A stretch of 53,871 nt of DNA from Roseovarius aestuarii (GCA_027214255.1 JAPWHL010000026.1:1-53871), one strand, 5' to 3'; positions 1 to 9,082 are shown, numbered from the stretch's first letter. Numbers and translations are program-made. Notes: generated by a model from the sequence alone, not told the origin.

Positions 1-129
1 GTTGCCGGGGCCATCACGCCGGTTCCCGGCGGCGTCGGGCCGATGACTATCGCCTGCCTGCTGGCCAATACGCTCACCGCTTGCTGCCGCGCAAATGGGC
101 TCGAAGAACCTGAAGGCTTGACCGCCTAG
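1..129 (+). CDS. folD: FolD C-terminus (methylene-THF dehydrogenase/cyclohydrolase), partial
   Basis: The reading frame is open from base 1 and encodes the last 42 residues of a protein, ending in TAG. The motif [11 protein letters not shown] is the FolD C-terminal signature, where the glycine-rich loop helps bind NADP. FolD interconverts 5,10-methylene-THF and 10-formyl-THF in the cytosol. That suits a neighbourhood whose demethylases release formaldehyde or load methyl groups on tetrahydrofolate. The gene is cut by the window edge, so nothing can be said about its start. Its stop overlaps the stop of the convergent gene in the shared bases CTAG (126-129). Confidence 0.9.
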   Translation, partial: VAGAITPVPGGVGPMTIACLLANTLTACCRANGLEEPEGLTA

Positions 130-968
130 AGGGCAAGATATCCAATGGCGGCGAAGGTCAATGCGACCCCGCCCCATTGGCCCAGGGTCATTTTCTCGCG
201 CAGGAAGGCCCAGGCAAGGACGACGGTAATCATGCCAAAGGTAGAGGCGGCGACCGAGGCGAACTCGGGGCGGTCCAACCCACCTGCGGCGATAACCACT
301 GCGAGAGCGATACAGTCCAACGCCCCCATAAGGGCCAGAAATGGCCAAGCAGACCGACCAGGAAAGCGAAGGGGGCCAATAGTGACCAACAACGTGACCG
401 TCAATGCGACGGCGGCCAGCCTTGTGATCAGGATCACGGGAAGTTCGGCACCGGCCTGCGTTGCATTTTGGCCCGTGGCGAAAGTCAGGGCAAAACCCAA
501 CCCACCGAGCATGGCCCAAAGAATCGCGGCGCGTTTTGACCCGCCGCTGTCGGATGCGTCCGAGAGGACTGCAACGATACCCACGCCGGTCATGATCACA
601 GCGACGGCCAGCCATTGATCCCATGGAACGGTTTGGCCCATCATGACAGCGTGGCCGATCGACAGGGCCGGATAAGCACCGATGATGGGCGAAACCAAGC
701 GCACGGGGCCGATCCGAAACGCGTTGAACAGGCTCACGTAGGCGAGGGTGTAGATCACGCCGCTGAGGGCCGCCAATAGGTAGGCGCGCGCCGTCATGTC
801 CTGCCAGTCGCCCGACGCCAGCGAGATTGGCATCATGAACACCGTTCCCAGCACCAATACCATGCTCAACGCAGGTAGAATGCCGCCATGTTGCGATACG
901 TATCGCACACAAATGTCATGGATACCCCAACACAGTGCAGCAATAAGGCCAACTCCAAGCGCCAACAT
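126..968 (-). CDS. EamA/DMT-family transporter
   Basis: This 280-residue protein is hydrophobic throughout and has two EamA-like halves, roughly residues 1-135 and 147-280, giving about ten membrane segments, as is usual for drug/metabolite transporters. The start [15 protein letters not shown] goes straight into the first helix, which supports it. The family exports amino acids, nucleosides or amines, but the substrate cannot be read from sequence. It converges on folD and is divergent from tdm. It may export a metabolite of the methylated-amine island, but this rests on position only. Confidence 0.8.
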   Translation of the reverse strand: MLALGVGLIAALCWGIHDICVRYVSQHGGILPALSMVLVLGTVFMMPISLASGDWQDMTARAYLLAALSGVIYTLAYVSLFNAFRIGPVRLVSPIIGAYPALSIGHAVMMGQTVPWDQWLAVAVIMTGVGIVAVLSDASDSGGSKRAAILWAMLGGLGFALTFATGQNATQAGAELPVILITRLAAVALTVTLLVTIGPLRFPGRSAWPFLALMGALDCIALAVVIAAGGLDRPEFASVAASTFGMITVVLAWAFLREKMTLGQWGGVALTFAAIGYLAL

Positions 969-1235
969 TCAGCGGCCTTCGCAACAATAAGGGGGCATGA
1001 TCATTAAGCGGGCGGGTAAGGAAAACACAGAACTGAACATTGTCCGGAAACGTCCGAAATCACAGATGCCTGTTTCGATGGCTGGAATGGCAAATAACAA
1101 CCATCCAACGTCATTTAACCTGTGATTGTCCATCTTTGACTCAACGCTTGGCTTGCTAGGTGGGAAATTTTCGGTATTCTTTCAGTTAAACATTTTTTCC
1201 ACAGATGCAAAAGAGTGCATCAAAGGAGACGGCCA
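969..1235. promoter_or_regulatory. Divergent intergenic region upstream of tdm
   Basis: This stretch of 267 bases lies between the divergent EamA and tdm starts and must hold both promoters. The ribosome binding site AGGAG at 1224-1228 sits 7 bases before the ATG at 1236 and decides the tdm start. A short direct repeat, GTCCGGAAAC / GTCCGAAATC, lies near 1040-1060. I do not see the ATTGGT-N4-ACCA element that is present at tmm and at the GntR gene. Confidence 0.4.
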
Positions 1236-3605
1236 ATGTTCGACGAAATCTACGCCAAAGTCCAACCGGGTCCGCCAAAGCCCAGTAAGATCATCCAACC
1301 TCAAATTTTCTCGCTGCCCAAAGGGGTTGAGCGGTATGTGATCGAAGGTGGCGGTGCTGTTTTGATCCCGGTCGAGACCGGCGACAAGTTTTCTGTCATC
1401 AACGATGAAGGGGGCCAGCCTTGTGAAATCGTCGCGGCTGATTCGTCTGGGACCATTGACGTTGGAGTGATCGGGGCCAATGCCAACTCGGACGCTGGCG
1501 GGTTGAAAGCCCTTTTGACGGGGCCTGTGCGCTCTTTGCACGGCCTGCGTTTGGGGCTGGAGGCGCGTGGGCTGGACTTGGCCCGTGCAGAAGCGCTGCG
1601 ATTTTTTGACAATCACACGCCGGCCAAGACCGAAGAGAGCTTTACCGTTCAACGCGACGGTGTACTGGTCATTTCCGCGCCCGGCGGTGCCATGGATTTT
1701 GAGCAGCAAAACACGGTTACTCCGCTGACGGTGATGGTCACGCGGGCGGTTATCAAATCGCATGTAAAATTTGAGTTGCCAGACCCGCTGGCCGAACCGT
1801 TGCAAAGCATCCGCGTCCAGAATGCCACCGCCGAGGCCTATTTTGTCAAGGCGGGTGACTATATCCAGATCATTGATGTGGATGGCCGCCAGTGTACCGA
1901 TTTTGAGTGCTTTTCTGCGCGCAAGTTGGACAAGGGGCTGGAGCATGCGCTGGATGTGACGACGACGCGTACCTTGATGGGGCACGCGTATCCTATGCCG
2001 GGTCTGCATGCGAAATACTATGATCAGGAGATGTTGCCGCTGGTCGAGGTGGTACAGGACACTGTCGGACGTCATGATGCGTTCGCGATGGCCTGTTCGG
2101 CCAAGGTGTATGACGATGTGGGCTATCCAGGGCACGTGAACTGTTCGGATAATTTTAACAAGGCTCTTGCGCCTTACAATGTTACCGGACGGCCCGGCTG
2201 GATGGCCATTAACTTTTTCTTCAACACGTTTCTGGACGAGCATGGTGTCATGTATTCGGACGAGCCATGGTCGCGTCCGGGCGACTACGTGTTGTTGCGC
2301 GCCTTGACGGATCTGGTCTGTGTGAGTTCAGCCTGTCCTGACGATATCACGCCGGCAAATGGCTGGAACCCAACAGATATTCACGTTCGGACCTATAGCG
2401 GTGCGGAAAAATTCCAAAAGTCGGTCGCTTATCGTCCGACCCCAGATGCAGAGCCCAGAATGACAAAACAAACCGGTTTCCACGACAGTTTTGCCAAGCA
2501 CACGCGTAATTTCATCGAGTACAACGGGTATTGGCTGGCCAATTGCTTTGCTGAGAATGGCCCGATCGAAGAATATTGGGCATGCCGTCAAAAATCGGTG
2601 ATCATGGATCTGAGCCCGCTGCGCAAATTTGAAATCACCGGGCCTGATGCCGAAGCGCTGTGCCAGTATATCTTTACACGTAATATGAAAACGTTGGCTG
2701 TGGGCGGCGTCGTCTATACCGCGATGTGCTATCCGCACGGGGGAATGATCGACGACGGTACCGTGTTCCGTCTGGCCAAGGACAACTTCCGCTGGATTGG
2801 TGGTAATGATTATGGCGGCGAATGGATTCGCGAACAGGCCGAAAAACTGGGCCTGAAAGTGTTGATCCGGTCGTCCAGCGATCAGTTGCATAACGTTGCC
2901 GTTCAAGGCCCAGAAAGCCGCGATTTGCTGCGCAAGCTGGTCTGGACTGCACCGCACAACCCCGAGTTCGATCAGCTGGGCTGGTTCCGGTTTACCCCGG
3001 CGCGGCTGCGTAACGAGATGGGAACGCCCATTGTTGTGTCGCGCACCGGCTATACTGGCGAATTGGGATACGAGGTTATGTGCCATCCCCGTGATGCGGC
3101 CGAAGTCTTTGACGCGATCTGGGAGGTGGGCAAAGACCACGGCCTGAAACCCATGGGGCTGGAGGCGTTGGATATGGTGCGCATCGAGGCTGGGCTGATC
3201 TTTGCCGGGTATGATTTCTGTGATCAAACGGATCCGTTCGAGGCGGGCATCGGGTTTACTGTTCCGCTGAAGTCCAAAGAGGATGATTTTATCGGGCGCG
3301 ATGCCTTGATCCGGCGCAAGGAACATCCAGTGCGCAAAATGGTCGGGTTGGAAATCGACAGTAAGGTCGATGTAAGCCACGGTGACTGCATCCGGATTGG
3401 TCGCGCGCAGGTTGGCGAGGTAACATCATCCATGCGCTCGCCTTTGTTGGGCAAGAACATTGCATTGGCGCGGGTCGATGTGACCCATGCCGAGTTTGGC
3501 ACCGAGGTTGAGGTCGGTAAACTGGATGGCCAGCAAAAACGTCTGCCAGCCACCATCGTACCCTTTGCCGCGTATGATCCAAAGAAGGAGCGTCCGAGGT
3601 CATGA
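1236..3605 (+). CDS. tdm: Trimethylamine N-oxide demethylase Tdm (DUF1989 + GcvT)
   Basis: Tdm cleaves TMAO to dimethylamine and formaldehyde in the cytosol. The 789-residue protein has the expected two-part build: a DUF1989-type region (about residues 1-400) and a GcvT-like tetrahydrofolate-binding region (about 430-789). The first part carries conserved cysteines at 287, 303, 362 and 367, in ACSAKVYDD, HVNCSDNF and LVCVSSACPDD. Characterised Tdm enzymes bind zinc through a three-cysteine motif there. The second part has the GcvT signature SRTGYTGELGYEV and could pass the methyl-level carbon to folate, which suits the nearby folD. An upstream GTG at 1215 is in frame, but the ATG at 1236 has a clear AGGAG and starts MFDEIYAKV. 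The next gene overlaps its stop by four bases. Confidence 0.92.
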   Translation: MFDEIYAKVQPGPPKPSKIIQPQIFSLPKGVERYVIEGGGAVLIPVETGDKFSVINDEGGQPCEIVAADSSGTIDVGVIGANANSDAGGLKALLTGPVRSLHGLRLGLEARGLDLARAEALRFFDNHTPAKTEESFTVQRDGVLVISAPGGAMDFEQQNTVTPLTVMVTRAVIKSHVKFELPDPLAEPLQSIRVQNATAEAYFVKAGDYIQIIDVDGRQCTDFECFSARKLDKGLEHALDVTTTRTLMGHAYPMPGLHAKYYDQEMLPLVEVVQDTVGRHDAFAMACSAKVYDDVGYPGHVNCSDNFNKALAPYNVTGRPGWMAINFFFNTFLDEHGVMYSDEPWSRPGDYVLLRALTDLVCVSSACPDDITPANGWNPTDIHVRTYSGAEKFQKSVAYRPTPDAEPRMTKQTGFHDSFAKHTRNFIEYNGYWLANCFAENGPIEEYWACRQKSVIMDLSPLRKFEITGPDAEALCQYIFTRNMKTLAVGGVVYTAMCYPHGGMIDDGTVFRLAKDNFRWIGGNDYGGEWIREQAEKLGLKVLIRSSSDQLHNVAVQGPESRDLLRKLVWTAPHNPEFDQLGWFRFTPARLRNEMGTPIVVSRTGYTGELGYEVMCHPRDAAEVFDAIWEVGKDHGLKPMGLEALDMVRIEAGLIFAGYDFCDQTDPFEAGIGFTVPLKSKEDDFIGRDALIRRKEHPVRKMVGLEIDSKVDVSHGDCIRIGRAQVGEVTSSMRSPLLGKNIALARVDVTHAEFGTEVEVGKLDGQQKRLPATIVPFAAYDPKKERPRS

Positions 3606-4015
3606 CGCAATCGATGCTGGACCAGATCGGCGGCGAGCAATCGTTGAAGGAGCTTGTCGAGCATTTTTACGATCTGGTGGAAGAACTGCCCGAGGGTGCG
3701 CAGATCCGTTTCCTCCATATGGATGGTCACGGTCTGGCCCACACCCGCACAGAGCAATTTGATTTCCTGTGCGGGTTCTTTGGCGGACGTTCTTATTACA
3801 AGGAAAAGCATCGGCATATGGACGTGAAGTTGATTCACGAACATATCCCGATCTATCCTGAGGACGCCGAAAACTGGCTGAAAATCATGGACATGGCCTT
3901 GAGTGATCTGAACCATGACGGCCCGCATATTGAACGTATGCGCGCTGCATTGCGCCGTGTTGCGATGGTTTTGGTGAATAAAGGTGATGTGGTCGGCGCA
4001 AATTCTCGCCGTTAA
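3602..4015 (+). CDS. Group II truncated hemoglobin
   Basis: This 137-residue globin of the truncated group II type is a heme protein that binds O2, NO or related ligands. The B-helix tyrosine (Tyr23, in EHFYDLVEELP), the stretch FFGGRSYYKEKH, a probable proximal His79 (KLIHEHIPI) and Trp92 (ENWLKIM) line up with the family. The start ATG overlaps the tdm stop as ATGA, so translation is probably coupled to tdm and the two proteins likely work together. A role in oxygen or redox supply, or in protection around TMAO demethylation, is inference. Length is normal for the family. Confidence 0.85.
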   Translation: MTQSMLDQIGGEQSLKELVEHFYDLVEELPEGAQIRFLHMDGHGLAHTRTEQFDFLCGFFGGRSYYKEKHRHMDVKLIHEHIPIYPEDAENWLKIMDMALSDLNHDGPHIERMRAALRRVAMVLVNKGDVVGANSRR

Positions 4016-4063
4016 CGCGCGCGTGGGGCGGGTGCCCTTCAACCTTTACGCAGGTCTCGGGGC

Positions 4064-4774
4064 TTAGATGGCTGCGCGAAGCCCTGAATAAAGGGCCGCT
4101 GTTTGGCGTGCGGCCATTGGTACATGTGCCGCACTGTCAGCGGCAAATTCATCAGCGGCTTGGGCTGATCCCAGCCAGTCGATCGCGGCGGCGCGGTTGG
4201 CCGGATCGCCCATCCAGAACGACAACAGCCCTTCGTCGATTTCGGGATGAAACTGCACCCCCCATGCGCGTGTCCCCACGCGGATGGCCTGCGCGCGGCA
4301 GGCGGCGTTGCTGGCCAATAGTGTGGTGTCCGCTGGCAACACATCTGCCTCGACCCCATGCCATTGCATGACGCGCAGTGGGTTGGGCAGGCCGGTGAAA
4401 ATCGGTGCGACAAGCCCCGCTTCGCTCAGCTGGATAGGGAAAACGCCGACTTCGGGCCGGTCCATCTTGCGACAGCGCCCGCCCATCGCCTCGACCAACA
4501 GCTGATGCCCCAAACAGACCCCTAAATAGGGCCGTCCCGTGCCAACCCAATTGGCAATCGCCCGTTTTTCGGCCACTAACCAAGGGTGCGTGTCCTCTTC
4601 CCAGACATCCATCGGTCCGCCCATCACCAGCATGGCATCAAAAAGGGCTAGATCGGGTATGATCTCGCCCCTGTGCAGGCGCACGATTGTTGCATCGTCT
4701 CTGGCCAAGGCGATCTGGCCGGTAAAGGCGGCGGGATGCTCCCCATCCGTGTGTTGCAGGATGAGGAGTTTCAT
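4064..4774 (-). CDS. Class I glutamine amidotransferase-like protein
   Basis: This 236-residue stand-alone type 1 amidotransferase has the full triad: Cys87 in the nucleophile elbow GVCLGHQ, His176 and Glu178 in QFHPE. The oxyanion stretch MGGPMDVWEED is also present. Such proteins hydrolyse a gamma-glutamyl amide bond. Family names (GMP-synthase-like, PuuD-like) do not fix a substrate. It lies 12 bases downstream of tmm on the same strand, so the two are probably cotranscribed. The island makes gamma-glutamylmethylamide through GmaS, so hydrolysis of a gamma-glutamyl-alkylamide is a reasonable hypothesis, not an established role. Confidence 0.8.
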   Translation of the reverse strand: MKLLILQHTDGEHPAAFTGQIALARDDATIVRLHRGEIIPDLALFDAMLVMGGPMDVWEEDTHPWLVAEKRAIANWVGTGRPYLGVCLGHQLLVEAMGGRCRKMDRPEVGVFPIQLSEAGLVAPIFTGLPNPLRVMQWHGVEADVLPADTTLLASNAACRAQAIRVGTRAWGVQFHPEIDEGLLSFWMGDPANRAAAIDWLGSAQAADEFAADSAAHVPMAARQTAALYSGLRAAI

Positions 4775-4786
4775 CGCACCGATGCC

Positions 4787-6121
4787 TTAGTTTTGCAGAT
4801 AAACCTCAAGGCTATCATCCAATGCATCCTTCCACGGCGTGTGGTGTACAGGCGCCATTGTGCCTGTCATCACCGACTTATAGCTGTTGTTCCGGAAGGT
4901 CATAATGTCTGCTTTCTTGTGGCCTTTCCACTCTTTAAAGGCCTTACATGCGCCTTCGACATCAAAGCTGGGATAGTCCGTCTCGGCCACCAGTTCCTTG
5001 ATGTAGTCGCCCTGATACCAGATCGCGTCATAATCGTCTTGCCCTGCGTCTTCACGTGCAACACGGTCGGCGACATCGGCTTCCATTGTGGCGCGGTCGG
5101 GCATTGCGATTTTGCCCATGATGGCATCGCGAACCCACCACGCCTGCGCGTCGAACATGTTAAAGGTGAACCACTGATCCTGCATGCCCAGATAGAACAA
5201 ATCAGGATTGTCGACCAAGGCCACACCCTTGTAGAGATCTGCTGTCGCCAGACGGTTGGCGGTGCGCAAGGTCAGCTCATCCGCCATGAAGGGGAAGTGG
5301 TGCTGATAACCTGTGCATAGCAGAACCGCATCCACATCCTTTGATGTGCCGTCCTTGAAATAGGCGGTTTTGCCTTCGACTTTGGTCAAAAGAGGCACTT
5401 CTTGCCAGTTTTCGGGCCATTTATAGCCCATCGGTGCGGTCCGGTGGCTGACGGTGATTGACTTGGCCCCGTATTTCCACAGTTGGCTACCGATATCTTC
5501 GGCCGAGTAAGAGGTGCCGACGATCAGGATATCCTGATCCTTGAATTCCAGAGCATCGCGGAAATCATGCGCGTGCAGGATGCGGCCCTGAAATTTGCCG
5601 AACCCCTCAAATTCCGGAACGTTCGGCGTTGAAAAGTGGCCCGTGGCACAGATCACGTGATCGAATTCTTCGGTGTATTCTTTGTTCTTGGGCAGATCAC
5701 AGACCGTGACCTGAAACTTGCCGTCCTCATAATCAACGCGGCGCACGGCGGTTTCAAACCGGATCAGGTCACGCACGTTGGCCTTTTTTACGCGGCCTTC
5801 GATATAGTCAAACAGCACGGCGCGCGGTGGATAGCTGGCGATTTGTTTGCCGAAATGCTCTTCAAAGGAGTAATCGGCAAATTCCAGACCTTCCTTGGGT
5901 CCATTTGACCACAGATAACGATACATCGAACCGTGAACAGGTTCGCCGTATTGATCAACCCCGGTGCGCCATGTGTAATTCCAAAGACCACCCCAGTTGG
6001 ACTGTTTTTCAAAGCAGACGATTTCTGGAATATCCTCGCCTTTTTCTTTGGCAGACTGAAAGGCGCGCAGTTGGGCAAGGCCAGATGGCCCGGCACCGAG
6101 GATTGCAATACGTTTGGTCAT
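4787..6121 (-). CDS. tmm: Trimethylamine monooxygenase Tmm
   Basis: This 444-residue flavin-containing monooxygenase oxidises trimethylamine to TMAO using NADPH and O2. Visible motifs are the FAD Rossmann loop GAGPSG (residues 9-14), the FMO fingerprint [11 protein letters not shown] (177-187), and the NADPH-binding stretch [11 protein letters not shown] (201-211). Tyr205 there corresponds to a residue typical of bacterial Tmm. The length and the ending ([16 protein letters not shown]) fit roseobacter Tmm rather than other FMOs. Upstream DNA carries several ACCAA/TTGGT half-sites likely bound by the adjacent GntR regulator. TMAO made here feeds Tdm and is the same compound imported by TmoXWV. 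Confidence 0.93.
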   Translation of the reverse strand: MTKRIAILGAGPSGLAQLRAFQSAKEKGEDIPEIVCFEKQSNWGGLWNYTWRTGVDQYGEPVHGSMYRYLWSNGPKEGLEFADYSFEEHFGKQIASYPPRAVLFDYIEGRVKKANVRDLIRFETAVRRVDYEDGKFQVTVCDLPKNKEYTEEFDHVICATGHFSTPNVPEFEGFGKFQGRILHAHDFRDALEFKDQDILIVGTSYSAEDIGSQLWKYGAKSITVSHRTAPMGYKWPENWQEVPLLTKVEGKTAYFKDGTSKDVDAVLLCTGYQHHFPFMADELTLRTANRLATADLYKGVALVDNPDLFYLGMQDQWFTFNMFDAQAWWVRDAIMGKIAMPDRATMEADVADRVAREDAGQDDYDAIWYQGDYIKELVAETDYPSFDVEGACKAFKEWKGHKKADIMTFRNNSYKSVMTGTMAPVHHTPWKDALDDSLEVYLQN

Positions 6122-6133
6122 TCTGTTCTCCAG

Positions 6134-6192
6134 TTGGGTGAACCAATTTAGTTCTTGGTATCATTGGTATGAACCAATTGAACCAACTGGTT
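6134..6192. promoter_or_regulatory. Cluster of TTGGT/ACCAA half-sites upstream of tmm (GntR operator)
   Basis: Just upstream of the tmm start, TTGG/ACCAA half-sites recur. The clearest site is ATTGGT-ATGA-ACCAAT (6163-6178), a perfect inverted repeat with a 4-base spacer. Next to it lie AACCA-AC-TGGTT (6181-6192) and TTGG-GTGAA-CCAA (6134-6146). The same arm and spacer pattern recurs at 6982-6997 in front of the GntR gene, which makes that protein the likely binder. The placement 10-70 bases from the tmm ATG would allow promoter occlusion. Confidence 0.65.
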
Positions 6193-6254
6193 TCCCGCCT
6201 GTCAAGAAATTTACCTAGAGGGAAAGCTGAATTGCACGAGCATCTGCACGGAAT

Positions 6255-6980
6255 TTAGCCTTGCTGCAAAAGAATGCGTTGCTCTTCGACGAGGTGCAGT
6301 TTGATGAACTCGACGGCTGCGTCGGTGTCGCGAGCGGCTATCGCGTTGAAAAGACTGTGGTAGCGCTTTTGATAGGTTTCGATCCGGTCTGGCGTCAAAT
6401 GGCGACGCAATTGCGTCGCGCGAAAACTTTGACGGCATGAATCGATCACCAAATCATAGCAGCCCGCGATCAGGGGATTGCCTGTTCCCGCAGCGATTTT
6501 GCGGTTGAATTCTTCTTCGATTCGCACAAACGCGTCTGCGTCTGTCTGGATTAACTCCATTTGGCTCAGGGTTTCGCCCAGCGATTCAATGGCACGGGGT
6601 GACATGTTGATCACTGCCAATCGCACCATATCGGGCTCAAGAATGCCTCGGATGACCTGCAGGTGCAGCGGGCTTGAACTGGCCGCGATATCGCTGTGGG
6701 TGGTTGGAGCGGCCTGTTGGTCCGGCGGGTTTACAAAGCTGCCACTTCCCGCGCGGCGGCGGATCAGGCTGCGCCCCTCTAGCACCTCTAACGCTTCGCG
6801 TACCGTGTTGCGCGCCACGCCCAAATCCGAGGCCAAGGTTCGCTCGGACGGCAGGCGCTCGTCCACCGCATATTGGCCGGTGTGGATGCGCCCCAAAAGA
6901 GTATCGACGACGGTTTGAACTGTCGTGCTGATGTGTACATGCGGCAGGGAGGCAGAGTGCGTGGCCATAGCGACATCCAA
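6255..6980 (-). CDS. GntR-family (FadR-type) transcriptional regulator
   Basis: This 241-residue regulator has an N-terminal winged helix (about residues 18-85, with ERLPSERTLASDLGVARNTVREAL) and a C-terminal helical FCD ligand domain (about 105-235). The family responds to small organic acids or amino acids. It is encoded just upstream of tmm on the same strand. Inverted repeats of the form ATTGGT-N4-ACCA occur in front of both tmm and this gene, which suggests autoregulation plus control of tmm. The effector is unknown; TMA, TMAO or a downstream product such as N-methylglutamate would be logical. An alternative ATG lies four codons downstream. Confidence 0.85.
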   Translation of the reverse strand: MDVAMATHSASLPHVHISTTVQTVVDTLLGRIHTGQYAVDERLPSERTLASDLGVARNTVREALEVLEGRSLIRRRAGSGSFVNPPDQQAAPTTHSDIAASSSPLHLQVIRGILEPDMVRLAVINMSPRAIESLGETLSQMELIQTDADAFVRIEEEFNRKIAAGTGNPLIAGCYDLVIDSCRQSFRATQLRRHLTPDRIETYQKRYHSLFNAIAARDTDAAVEFIKLHLVEEQRILLQQG

Positions 6981-6981
6981 A

Positions 6982-6997
6982 ATTGGTTTGGACCAGT
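6982..6997. promoter_or_regulatory. Putative GntR operator upstream of its own gene
   Basis: ATTGGT-TTGG-ACCAGT is an inverted repeat with the same 6-4-6 layout as ATTGGT-ATGA-ACCAAT upstream of tmm. It ends immediately before the GntR start codon, in a position suited to autorepression. Confidence 0.6.
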
Positions 6998-7113
6998 TTA
7001 TTCCAATTGTTTGCCGGAGGGTATTGGAAACTTAGTATTCGATCACGATACCGGATGTCTTCTATCAATACGCAGGTTTTGCGGCCACAGGTGTCATGGC
7101 TGTAACGTAGACA

Positions 7114-8136
7114 TTACGACACCCAGCCAAAAATATAGCCCGCACACATTGATCCGGTTACGGCCAGTCCAAGATACAGCAGAAAGGGTTTCAACCTTAG
7201 AACGGGAAAGATTGCCATTGCGCCCCAGATGCTGATGACGCCGCCCGATACCAGAAACGCCATGGCAGCACCGGGGGCCATACCATGATCCATCAATCCG
7301 CGCGTGAGGGGCAGCGCCGCATATCCATCCAGATAGGCCGGTGCCCCTACGAAGACCGCGAACGGGATCGCCCACCAAGCGTCTTTGCCAACATAGGCTG
7401 ACAGGGAGCCCGGGTGCAGGACCGCGTTTAGCGCGTACTCGGCCGCAAACGCCGGGATCAGGCAGATCAGGATCAACCGGGCGGTTGCGGCAAAGCTATT
7501 CATAAAAATCAACCGGCGGTCTGCCTGTTTCCAAACGCGTGCATCAAAGGATACGGGCCCATCACAGCCGCATTGTGACAGGTTTCCGACAATCCGGTTG
7601 CGGCGCAACGGATTTGTTGCCCAGTCGCGTTTGGCAAAAAGTGACGTGACAGCGCCGCCCCATAGGCCCAAACCAAAGGCGGCCAAGGTTTTGCCAATCG
7701 CAAAGCCAATGCCCAACGTCGCCGCCGTCGTGGCCAGCATCGCAGGGTCCGTGACTGGCGATGACAACCAGAACGCCATGACCGGTGCCAGAGGAATACC
7801 AGCAGCCAGCAATCCGGCCATCAAGGGCAGAACAGTCACACCGCATACAGGGGTGATCGCGCCGATCGCAGAGGCCGCGAGAACCGTGTATGCAACGCGG
7901 CCTTCAAACGCGCGGGCGATATAGGCATCTGCGCCACTGGCCATAATCCAAGCGGTCAGGAAAATACCGGGCAGGACAAGGGGTGCAACGGAGATCAGGC
8001 CAAATCCGACAAACTGCACCATTTCCCACGCCTGTTGGGGCCACATCCACGCTCCGATGAACACCAATACCAGCATTCCCAAGGCGATCACCGGGGCGAT
8101 CAATGTACGACTGTTTCTTTGGATATGATCGGACAT
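7114..8136 (-). CDS. Permease, UPF0718/YraQ-ArsP-like
   Basis: This 340-residue membrane protein has about eight predicted helices in two blocks (roughly residues 14-170 and 215-338), separated by a polar loop. Motifs such as GAITPVCGVTVLPLMAGLL and GAPAYLDGYAALPL resemble the UPF0718 permease family, some members of which export organoarsenicals (ArsP). The central loop holds a CGC motif (NLSQCGCDGPV), a possible metal or thiol site. It is divergent from the LysR gene at 8228, which probably controls it. No arsenic genes are nearby, so the substrate is open; its place between tmm and gmaS raises the chance of an amine or C1-related cargo. Confidence 0.65.
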   Translation of the reverse strand: MSDHIQRNSRTLIAPVIALGMLVLVFIGAWMWPQQAWEMVQFVGFGLISVAPLVLPGIFLTAWIMASGADAYIARAFEGRVAYTVLAASAIGAITPVCGVTVLPLMAGLLAAGIPLAPVMAFWLSSPVTDPAMLATTAATLGIGFAIGKTLAAFGLGLWGGAVTSLFAKRDWATNPLRRNRIVGNLSQCGCDGPVSFDARVWKQADRRLIFMNSFAATARLILICLIPAFAAEYALNAVLHPGSLSAYVGKDAWWAIPFAVFVGAPAYLDGYAALPLTRGLMDHGMAPGAAMAFLVSGGVISIWGAMAIFPVLRLKPFLLYLGLAVTGSMCAGYIFGWVS

Positions 8137-8227
8137 GGCAAACCTATGATGTGGGTCGCTTGGAGTATGGGAATTTCTGTGCCATAAGTGAAACGGGTAA
8201 TTGTCGATTCAGGTATGAGGTTTTTAA

Positions 8228-9082
8228 ATGGAGTGCCTGAACAGCGATTTGTTGCGTACCTTTATCGCCGTTGCCGAAACAGGCAGCGTCACCAAAGGTG
8301 CAGCCCGTATTTTCAGGTCGCAATCCGCTGCCAGTCTTCAAATCAGAAAGCTGGAAGCGATACTGGGGCAACCGGTGTTTGACAGGCACGGGCGCGGGGT
8401 TGTTCTGACGGATGCGGGGCAGCGGCTGATGCCGGTGGCGCGCGATGTCACGCGAAAACTGGACGCGACCTTGCGTGAACTGACCGCAGATGAGTTGCAT
8501 GGCAAACTGCGCCTTGGCATCCCCGATGATCAAAGCAAAGAATCCCTGGTTCGGATCATTGGTGAATTTGTGCAATCCCATCCCAATGTTGATCTTGAGG
8601 TCACGTGCGCCCTGAGCGCGGCATATCCCGATGCCTTGGCTGCGGGCGCTTTGGACCTTGCGATTTACGAGGTGTCGCAGCCTGCGCCGGGGGCCGAAAT
8701 TTTGCGCCGGGAGCGAACCTGCTGGATGATGTCGTGCCACCACGACCTATTGTCGCGCGCGCCTGTGCCGGTTGCCTTGTTTGATCGCGACTGTTGGTGG
8801 CGAGAGGCAGCCTTGGACGCCCTGAACGCGGCGGGCCGCCCGTATCGCATCGTCTATTCCAGCCAGAGCGTCGCCGGCATCGCCGCCAGCATCGAGGCGG
8901 GCATAGCCATCGGTCTATTGGGGGAAACCAGCCTGAGCGAGGGAATGCGAAGTTTGAGCGGCGAGGGTGGGTTTGGCGAAATGCCTGTGTCCAATCTGGT
9001 GCTGGGGCAGGGGGCGGACACCGAAAGCGCGCCGATCAAGGCGATGAAAGATGCAATTCGTCGATCATTTGGACTGGCCTAA
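8228..9082 (+). CDS. LysR-family transcriptional regulator
   Basis: This 284-residue regulator has an N-terminal winged helix (about residues 5-65, with TFIAVAETGSVTKGAARIFRSQ) and a periplasmic-binding-protein-like effector domain (about 90-280). It is transcribed away from the permease gene at 7114-8136 with a 91-base shared gap, the classic LysR arrangement, and so probably regulates that permease. It converges on gmaS, with a hairpin between them. The effector cannot be predicted. Confidence 0.85.
   Translation: MECLNSDLLRTFIAVAETGSVTKGAARIFRSQSAASLQIRKLEAILGQPVFDRHGRGVVLTDAGQRLMPVARDVTRKLDATLRELTADELHGKLRLGIPDDQSKESLVRIIGEFVQSHPNVDLEVTCALSAAYPDALAAGALDLAIYEVSQPAPGAEILRRERTCWMMSCHHDLLSRAPVPVALFDRDCWWREAALDALNAAGRPYRIVYSSQSVAGIAASIEAGIAIGLLGETSLSEGMRSLSGEGGFGEMPVSNLVLGQGADTESAPIKAMKDAIRRSFGLA

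Noticed and set aside
1182..3380. Long minus-strand frames opposite tdm (1182-2243 and 2328-3380).
   Set aside because: They lie fully antisense to a well-supported gene, have no family resemblance and show the composition of shadow frames.
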